Shown in pieces: positions 31,468 to 37,233 of a DNA stretch of 37,233 bases; position 1 is the first letter of the stretch, and each line of letters opens with the position of its first letter. Location: assembly GCA_910585605.1 (NCBI GenBank), contig CAJUFL010000038.1, positions 1 to 37,233 of the forward strand, in the 5' to 3' direction. The notes below the pieces were generated by a model. It ran no database searches. It had not been told where the DNA came from and saw only the letters and a list, made by a program, of their open reading frames with translations. This stretch comes from an uncultured Lachnospiraceae bacterium (GTDB taxonomy: Bacteria; Bacillota; Clostridia; Lachnospirales; Lachnospiraceae). The translations under genes and the position numbers were made by a program.

Positions 31468-32481
31468 ATGATTACAGACGCAATTACAAAGTTAATGGAA
31501 AATGAGGATTTAACTTATAATGAGGCTTTTTCTTGTATGAATGAAATTTTTGAAAATGAAGCCAGTGAGATTCAGGTGGCGGCTTATCTGACGGCACTCC
31601 GCATGAAAGGAGAAACTGTTGAGGAGATTTCTGCAAGTGCAAAAGGAATGAGAAACCATGCAGCTCATTTGGAGCATGAAGGGATAGAGGTATTGGAGAT
31701 TGTAGGTACAGGTGGGGACTGTGCCAATTCCTTTAATATTTCCACTACCAGCGGTCTGGTTGCCGCCGCCGCAGGCATTCCTGTTGCTAAACATGGCAAT
31801 CGGAGTGTGTCTAGTAAATGTGGTGCAGCAGATGTATTAGAGGCATTAGGAGCAAATATTGTTCTGGAACCGGAAAAAATGAGCGAGGTTTTAAAGAAGA
31901 CAAATATCTGCTTTATGTTTGCACAGATTTATCATAATGCAATGAAATATGTGGCACCTGTTCGCAATGCACTGGGTGTTCGTACGATTTTTAATATTCT
32001 AGGGCCGTTAACAAATCCGGCAAATGCCAGTATGCAATTAATGGGTGTTTATGAAGAAGCTTTAGTAGAGCCTATGGCAAAAGTTCTTTCGAAACTGGGA
32101 GTAAAAAACGGTATGGTTGTATATGGTCAAGATTGCCTGGATGAGATTTCTTTAAGTGCAGCTACAACGGTATGCGAAATTCGTAATGGAGAACTGAAAT
32201 CTTATATTGTGGAACCAGAAGATTTTGGATTTGATAAATGTGATAAAGGTGAATTGGAAGGCGGAAATCCTGAAAAAAATGCAGCTATTACAAGAGCAAT
32301 TTTGAATGGAGAAAAGGGAGCAAGAAGAAATGCGGTTGTGTTAAATGCAGCTGCCTGTATCTATATTGCTAAGAAAGCAGATACCATGACGGAAGCTGTT
32401 CAGCTTGCAGAAAATGTGATTGATTGTGGCAAGGCTATGGAAGTGTTGAATCAATTTGTTGCATTGACAAATGCGTATTAA
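31468..32481 (+). CDS. trpD: Anthranilate phosphoribosyltransferase
   Basis: A 337-residue TrpD that joins anthranilate and PRPP. The conserved blocks are GTGGD (80-84), NIST (90-93) and KHGNRSVSSKCGAADVLE (108-125), with the PRPP and anthranilate sites intact. It is stand-alone, not fused to TrpG. The start is ATG 31468, after AGGAGGA, with an 86-nt gap from trpG. Confidence 0.97.
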   Translation: MITDAITKLMENEDLTYNEAFSCMNEIFENEASEIQVAAYLTALRMKGETVEEISASAKGMRNHAAHLEHEGIEVLEIVGTGGDCANSFNISTTSGLVAAAAGIPVAKHGNRSVSSKCGAADVLEALGANIVLEPEKMSEVLKKTNICFMFAQIYHNAMKYVAPVRNALGVRTIFNILGPLTNPANASMQLMGVYEEALVEPMAKVLSKLGVKNGMVVYGQDCLDEISLSAATTVCEIRNGELKSYIVEPEDFGFDKCDKGELEGGNPEKNAAITRAILNGEKGARRNAVVLNAAACIYIAKKADTMTEAVQLAENVIDCGKAMEVLNQFVALTNAY

Positions 32482-32506
32482 ATTGTGAGAAAGAGAAGGG
32501 ATTGAT

Positions 32507-33301
32507 ATGGCAGTAGATATAATAAAAAGGAGTGCTGCAGATAAAAGGATGCAGGTGGCACAAGAAAAAAAAGAGATTTCTTATGAGAAGTTAAAGGAAA
32601 TGGCAATGGCAGCGAAGAGCAGCTTACCGGATTTTATTTTTGAGGAGACTTTGCAAAAGGATGGGGTTTCATTTATTTGCGAAGTGAAAAAAGCATCACC
32701 TTCAAGGGGGATTATATCTAAAGATTTTCCTTATATGGATATTGCCAGAGAATATGAAAGAGCTGGTGCAGATTGTATTTCGGTATTGACCGAATCCAAA
32801 TATTTTCTCGGAAATGACAGATATCTTTCTGATATCAGGAAGGCAGTAAATCTTCCTATAATTAGGAAGGATTTCATTGTAGATACTTATCAGATATATC
32901 AGGCAAAAGTGATTGGTGCAAATGCAGTTTTGTTAATCTGTTCCCTGATGAATGTAGAATTTCTTGAAGAATGCATTGGAACTTGCAATAAGCTTGGGAT
33001 AAGTGCATTGGTAGAAGTACATAGTGAAGATGAAGTGCAGATGGCAATTCGGGCAGGTGCAAGGATGATTGGCGTGAACAACCGAAATTTAAAAGATTTT
33101 TCGGTAGATGTCCACAATAGCATCAGATTACGGAAACTTGTACCAAAGGAGATGGTTTTTATTGCAGAGAGCGGAATTAGAACAAGAGACGATATAAAGG
33201 CTTTAGAGAAAGAAGGCGTAAATGCAGTACTTGTGGGAGAAAGTCTGATGCAGTCAGAAAGTAAGGAACAGAAGCTTAAGGAGTTGAAGGGGATAATTTA
33301 G
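32507..33301 (+). CDS. trpC: Indole-3-glycerol phosphate synthase
   Basis: A 264-residue TIM-barrel enzyme. FICEVKKASPSRG (57-69) carries the catalytic Glu and Lys. The other hallmarks are LTESKYFLG, IRKDFIVDTYQIYQA, VEVHSEDE, IGVNNRNLKDF, AESGI and VLVGESLM. It is stand-alone, not fused to TrpF. The start is ATG 32507. The gap to trpD is 25 nt. Confidence 0.97.
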   Translation: MAVDIIKRSAADKRMQVAQEKKEISYEKLKEMAMAAKSSLPDFIFEETLQKDGVSFICEVKKASPSRGIISKDFPYMDIAREYERAGADCISVLTESKYFLGNDRYLSDIRKAVNLPIIRKDFIVDTYQIYQAKVIGANAVLLICSLMNVEFLEECIGTCNKLGISALVEVHSEDEVQMAIRAGARMIGVNNRNLKDFSVDVHNSIRLRKLVPKEMVFIAESGIRTRDDIKALEKEGVNAVLVGESLMQSESKEQKLKELKGII

Positions 33302-33377
33302 AGTGTATGGTTAGAATATAGTGATGAAAATTAAATGTTCACAAATATTTGTACTGCATTTTGGAAGGAGGTTAGGT

Positions 33378-34027
33378 GTGAAAATTAAAATATGTGGTCT
33401 GAAACGAAAAGAAGATGTGGATTATGTAAACCAAGCGGTGCCGGACTGGGTCGGATTTGTGTTTGCAGGAACAAAGCGGCGGATTGATTATGAGACAGCA
33501 AAAACGTTGAAACAGCATTTGCATCCACAGATTATTGTTGTAGGTGTTTTTGTAAATGCAGATATGTCTTTCATTGTCAGGTTGGTTACAGATGGTATTT
33601 TGGATATGATTCAGCTTCATGGTGATGAAGATGAGGCATATATTTTGGAACTTAGAAGTCGTTTAGCAGAGTATGGCAAAAAAATATTCCAGTTATTAAA
33701 GCAGTAAGGGTACGAATGGAAGAAGAAATCCTAGAGGCAGATAATCTGCCGGTTGATTATCTGCTGCTGGATGCGTTTGATGAGGATTCGTATGGTGGGA
33801 GTGGTAAAATATTTGATCACAAATTGATACCTAAATTGAAAAAACCGTTCATTTTGGCGGGTGGAATTACAGAAAAAAATGTGATTTGTATTTTGGAGGA
33901 ATTAAAAGAAGATGGTAGAGTACCAGTGTGCGTAGATGTTAGTAGCTCGGTGGAATCTAATGGATACAAGGATAAGGAGAAAATTGAAAAAGTGATAGGG
34001 AAGATTCGATGGTGGAATTATATGTGA
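33378..34027 (+). CDS. trpF: Phosphoribosylanthranilate isomerase, split by a -1 frameshift
   Basis: TrpF is read in two frames. The first (GTG 33378, after GGAAGGAGG at 33363-33371) gives KIKICGLKRKEDV with the catalytic Cys, and ends with GKKIFQLLKQ at a TAA at 33705-33707. The second frame gives IPVIKAVRVR, then DYLLLDAFD (with the catalytic Asp) and ILAGGI. Together they encode about 216 residues, close to the family length. The change of frame lies at a run of seven A (33678-33684): a -1 slip, or an eighth A, would join them. The second part could alternatively restart at ATG 33716, after AAGGG, but that cannot make a whole enzyme. Causes include mutation, programmed slippage or a base-call error. 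Confidence 0.9.
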
Positions 34028-34204
34028 TTTTTACGAAAATATATGATTGATTTGATAAATGTGGATATGGACGGTGGAAAAACTGAAATTATACACCAAG
34101 TTTAGGATGAAAGTAAACATCAATTAAAGTCTGAGATAAAGACAAAAGAGTAAATGGAAACCAGATGATTTGATGTGCTGGTTGATATAAAGAAAGGAGT
34201 AGCT
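34028..34204. other. Spacer between trpF and trpB
   Basis: A 177-nt gap without a gene. It holds a weak ACCAG/CTGGT hairpin just before the trpB ribosome site. No promoter or terminator is evident, so trpB is expected to be read from the trp transcript. Confidence 0.4.
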
Positions 34205-35389
34205 ATGGAAACAGGAAGGTTTGGAGAGTATGGTGGTCAATATGTACCAGAGACATTGATGAATGCAGTACACGAATTGGAGGAAGCGTATGAAAAATAT
34301 AAAAAAGACCCTGAATTTAATCGTGAACTAGAGGATTTGATGAAAAATTATGCCGGAAGACCATCTTTGCTGTATTATGCGGAGAAGATGACGGAAGATT
34401 TAGGTGGAGCAAAAATATATCTGAAACGAGAGGATTTAAATCATACAGGTTCACATAAAATCAATAATGTGTTAGGTCAAGTGTTACTGGCAAAGAAAAT
34501 GGGCAAGACCAGGGTAATTGCGGAGACCGGAGCAGGACAGCACGGTGTGGCGACAGCAACAGCGGCTGCATTAATGGGGATGGATTGTGAAATCTTTATG
34601 GGAAAGGAAGATACGGAACGTCAGGCACTGAATGTATTTCGCATGGAGCTTCTTGGGGCAAAAGTACATCCGGTTATGACAGGAACAATGACATTGAAAG
34701 ATGCTGTAAATGAGACGATGAGAGAATGGACATCCCGGATGAATGATACATTATATGTTTTGGGTTCTGTCATGGGACCCCATCCTTTTCCAATGATCGT
34801 AAGAGATTTTCAAAGTGTGATCAGCAAGGAAAGCAGAATGCAGATTTTAGAGGCTGAAGGGAAGCTGCCTGATGCAGTGGTCGCCTGTGTTGGTGGTGGC
34901 AGCAATGCTATGGGTTCTTTTTATGAATATATAAAGGATGAAAATGTCCAGCTGATTGGCTGTGAGGCTGCCGGACTCGGTGTAGATAATGAAAAAAATG
35001 CCGCAACAATTGCGAATGGTTCGGTTGGGATTTTTCATGGAATGAAATCCTTGTTCTGCCAGGATGAATACGGACAGATTGCACCAGTTTATTCTATTTC
35101 CGCAGGTCTTGATTATCCGGGAATCGGACCGGAGCATGCCATGCTAAATGAAACGGGCAGGGCAGTTTACGTTCCTGTTACTGATGAAGAAGCAGTAGGG
35201 GCTTTTGAATATCTGTCAAGAACAGAAGGTATAATTCCGGCTATTGAAAGTGCCCATGCTGTTGCCCATGTGATGAAAATAGCAGGAAATATGGACAAAG
35301 ACCAGATTATCATCGCAACGATTTCTGGACGTGGAGATAAAGATGTTGCTGCAATTGCCAGGTATAGAGGAGTGGAGATTTATGAGTAG
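34205..35389 (+). CDS. trpB: Tryptophan synthase beta chain
   Basis: A 394-residue PLP enzyme that joins indole and serine. The PLP lysine is Lys85 in LNHTGSHKINN. Other blocks are AETGAGQHGVATATAAAL, the glycine-rich phosphate loop CVGGGSNAMG, and GLDYPGIGPEHAML. Length is typical of TrpB1. Start 34205 follows AAAGGAG; an upstream in-frame GTG at 34175 is rejected. It overlaps trpA by 8 nt (ATGAGTAG), which couples their translation. Confidence 0.97.
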   Translation: METGRFGEYGGQYVPETLMNAVHELEEAYEKYKKDPEFNRELEDLMKNYAGRPSLLYYAEKMTEDLGGAKIYLKREDLNHTGSHKINNVLGQVLLAKKMGKTRVIAETGAGQHGVATATAAALMGMDCEIFMGKEDTERQALNVFRMELLGAKVHPVMTGTMTLKDAVNETMREWTSRMNDTLYVLGSVMGPHPFPMIVRDFQSVISKESRMQILEAEGKLPDAVVACVGGGSNAMGSFYEYIKDENVQLIGCEAAGLGVDNEKNAATIANGSVGIFHGMKSLFCQDEYGQIAPVYSISAGLDYPGIGPEHAMLNETGRAVYVPVTDEEAVGAFEYLSRTEGIIPAIESAHAVAHVMKIAGNMDKDQIIIATISGRGDKDVAAIARYRGVEIYE

Positions 35390-36158
35390 AATTAGCAAAG
35401 TATTTGAAAAGGAAAAGGTGTTTATTGCATTTATTACGGGAGGGGATCCGAATATTGAGACCAGTTATGAATTGATTAGGACGATGGCGGCGAGTGGTGC
35501 AGATATCATTGAAATCGGTATTCCGTTTTCTGATCCGATTGCGGAAGGTCCAGTTATTCAGGAAGCATCTCTAAGGGCATTAAATGCTGGAACAACTACA
35601 GATTTGTTATTTGATATGGTAAAAAGACTGAGGGAAGAGATTGATACACCGCTTGTCTTTATGACTTATGCAAATCCGATTTATGTATATGGAACAGAAC
35701 GATTTATGGAAAAATGTGCCGATTCGGGTATTGATGGGGTGATTGTGCCAGATGTGCCATTTGAAGAAAAGGGAGAGTTGGGAGACCAATGCAGAGAATG
35801 TGGTGTAGATTTGATATCCATGATTGCCCCCACATCCAAAAAACGGATTGAAATGATAGCAAAAGAGGCAGAAGGATTTATTTACTGTGTATCTTCCCTT
35901 GGCGTAACAGGAGTGCGCTCTGAGATTGATACAGATATTGGAACAATGATCAAACATGTAAAAGCAGTAACAGATATTCCCTGTGCAGTAGGATTTGGTA
36001 TTGCAACGCCGGAACAGGCAGAAAAAATGGCGATGGTTTCTGATGGGGCAATTGTTGGCAGTGCCATTGTGAAGTTGGTAGCAGAACATGGTAAGGATGC
36101 GGTTTCATATGTGGCGGATTATGTGAAGAGCATGAAAGCCGGGGTGATGAGAGCATGA
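35382..36158 (+). CDS. trpA: Tryptophan synthase alpha chain
   Basis: A 258-residue TIM barrel that cleaves indole glycerol phosphate and channels indole to TrpB. IIEIGIPFSDPIAEGPVIQ carries the catalytic Glu44. The residue matching E. coli Asp60 is Glu55 (AEG, not ADG), an acidic replacement. VPDVPFEE, YCVSSLGVTG and VGFGIATPEQ are conserved. Start 35382 overlaps the trpB stop; an earlier in-frame start would overlap trpB by 59 nt and is rejected. It ends the operon. Confidence 0.95.
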   Translation: MSRISKVFEKEKVFIAFITGGDPNIETSYELIRTMAASGADIIEIGIPFSDPIAEGPVIQEASLRALNAGTTTDLLFDMVKRLREEIDTPLVFMTYANPIYVYGTERFMEKCADSGIDGVIVPDVPFEEKGELGDQCRECGVDLISMIAPTSKKRIEMIAKEAEGFIYCVSSLGVTGVRSEIDTDIGTMIKHVKAVTDIPCAVGFGIATPEQAEKMAMVSDGAIVGSAIVKLVAEHGKDAVSYVADYVKSMKAGVMRA

Positions 36159-36256
36159 AACAGGGAAAGTATCTGAGGGGCATTTTTATAATTTAAGCTT
36201 TTATAAGAGTCGGGATGCTTATTGATATTGCATCATGTATTAATATAATAAAGGAT

Positions 36257-36317
36257 AAAAAACTACGGAGTAAAAATATTCGAGTGGATAAAATATTTTT
36301 ACTCCGTAGTTTTTTTG
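36257..36317 (+). terminator. Very strong terminator of the trp operon
   Basis: An about 24-bp perfect stem: the left arm at 36257-36280 contains AACTACGGAGTAAAAATATT, the right arm at 36292-36315, with an 11-nt loop. A long T run follows and an A run precedes, so it could work in both directions. Bases 36318-36639 are very AT-rich and hold no gene. Confidence 0.93.
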
Positions 36318-36639
36318 ATGTTTATAATAGAATATTTTGTAGATATAAATTGCAAAATGTATAAAGTATCACGTAAATAGAATCAATATTGGCAAAAATA
36401 TAAGAAAATAATGTGATTGTGTCGAATTTTAGAAGATTGAGTATAAATGGAGAAAAGGTTGATATAATAAAAAATATATTGTAAATAAAAGAAATAAAAT
36501 GTGGTAAAATAAAATCAATAATGTGAAAATGCAAAAAATAGCGATAATGTGGGAATGAGTTCTAAAAGAATCACAAATACTGTAAATATAGTAATAGAAT
36601 ACTGTTAATGGATATAAAAAGAAAGAGGGAGGAAGGTTA

Positions 36640-37182
36640 ATGAGGTTTCTATTTAAAGATTGTTGGGAAAAATATCGTATTTTTATTTGTTATAGTATAT
36701 TTATCATGATAGGAGGGACTTTATTACATTTTGTATATGAATGGAGCAACGAAAATTCATTTGTAGCAATGTTTTCAGCAGTAAATGAAAGTGTATGGGA
36801 GCATTTAAAAATATTTTTTGTTCCAGCGTTATTTTTTACATTGTTTGCCTTCTATTATAAAGGAGAAGAATATCCGGCTTATTTATGGTGTCAGACCAAA
36901 AGTATTCTGACGGGATTGGTATTTATTGTTGTAGTATATTTTACCTATACAGGAATTACAGAACGTAATTGCAGTTTTATTGATATTGGCAGTTTTTACG
37001 TTGCCGCAATAATTTCTGGCATAGTCAGTGAAAGATGTATGAAAAAATCCTGTGATAGAAATGGTCAATTAAATAAACTTGCAGGAGTGATATTATTGGT
37101 ATTGTGGGCAATGTTCATTTGTTTTACGTATCGTTTGCCTGCATTCCTCGCAAAATGGATGCCTGGATTGTTTCTAGAATAA
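36640..37182 (+). CDS. DUF6512-like membrane protein
   Basis: A 180-residue integral membrane protein with about five hydrophobic helices (13-33, 55-72, 85-105, 115-130 and 145-165). The FSAVNESVWEHLKIFFVPALFF block and GGTLLHFVYEW are the recurrent signature of DUF6512-type proteins of Clostridia. The function is unknown. The start is ATG 36640, with AGGGAGGAAGG upstream. It is separated from the trp operon by the terminator. Bases 37183-37233 hold no gene. Confidence 0.75.
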   Translation: MRFLFKDCWEKYRIFICYSIFIMIGGTLLHFVYEWSNENSFVAMFSAVNESVWEHLKIFFVPALFFTLFAFYYKGEEYPAYLWCQTKSILTGLVFIVVVYFTYTGITERNCSFIDIGSFYVAAIISGIVSERCMKKSCDRNGQLNKLAGVILLVLWAMFICFTYRLPAFLAKWMPGLFLE

Positions 37183-37233
37183 ATTCTTGTTTATCTTAGT
37201 AAGGGGGACGCTTTCAACATGAGGGGGTGGTGG

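Noticed and set aside
33716..34027. Independent small gene after trpF
   Set aside because: Its residues continue the TrpF barrel, and the upstream bases in the same frame encode IPVIKAVRV, so it is the second half of trpF.
35607..36089. Leftward 160-codon frame inside trpA
   Set aside because: It is an antisense shadow; its Cys/His-rich translation comes from the trpA codons on the other strand.
1..37233. CRISPR arrays, tRNA or rRNA genes, complete insertion sequences
   Set aside because: I saw no regularly spaced repeats with unique spacers, no cloverleaf or rRNA-like stretch, and no transposase.

Overview
The window looks like a chromosome segment of a low-GC Gram-positive Clostridia member, most likely Lachnospiraceae. 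Supporting signs are strong AGGAGG-type ribosome sites, GTG and TTG starts, hairpin-plus-T terminators, a T-box leader, and families typical of that group (DUF1292, DUF6462, DUF6512, CdaA/CdaR, a VanR/VanS-type pair). The assignment rests on gene content only.

Bases 1 to about 11.3 kb form an accessory region, probably a decayed integrative element. It holds several small XRE-type regulators, a secreted transglutaminase-like protein, a LexA/CI-type S24 repressor facing a divergent promoter, a Com-like zinc-finger protein with a TTG start, a very AT-rich ROK regulator, a coiled-coil membrane protein, a shortened resolvase-like protein, two tandem MazF/PemK toxins without a clear antitoxin, and a DUF6462 / ribbon-helix-helix / Tn916-type integrase end module. 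Three AAGTACAGC repeats and hairpins lie past the integrase, where the element end is expected. No relaxase or conjugation gene is visible.

Bases 11.3 to 28.6 kb are ordinary chromosome. A six-gene cluster carries two membrane proteins, the diadenylate cyclase CdaA, its partner CdaR, an HPr and a sirtuin. It is followed by a LysR regulator, a DUF1292 protein, purA with its own promoter and operator-like palindrome, a VanR/VanS-like two-component pair with no van resistance genes beside it, a small membrane protein, birA, gdhA with an attenuator-like leader, a second LysR regulator, and a cysteine-containing XRE / DUF3592 / DUF3137 / LemA group.

Bases 28.6 to 36.3 kb are a complete tryptophan operon, trpE-G-D-C-F-B-A. 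A consensus promoter and a T-box with a TGG specifier control it. Two features are unusual. A perfect 27-bp palindrome plus duplicated 18-nt and 27-nt units lie between the T-box terminator and trpE. trpF is split by a -1 frameshift at a run of seven A. A very strong terminator closes the operon, and a DUF6512-like membrane protein ends the window.

The best candidates for something new are the repeat-bearing trp leader, the trpF frameshift site, the gdhA leader switch, and the link between c-di-AMP synthesis, an HPr and a sirtuin. No complete novel defence or conjugation system was recognised.
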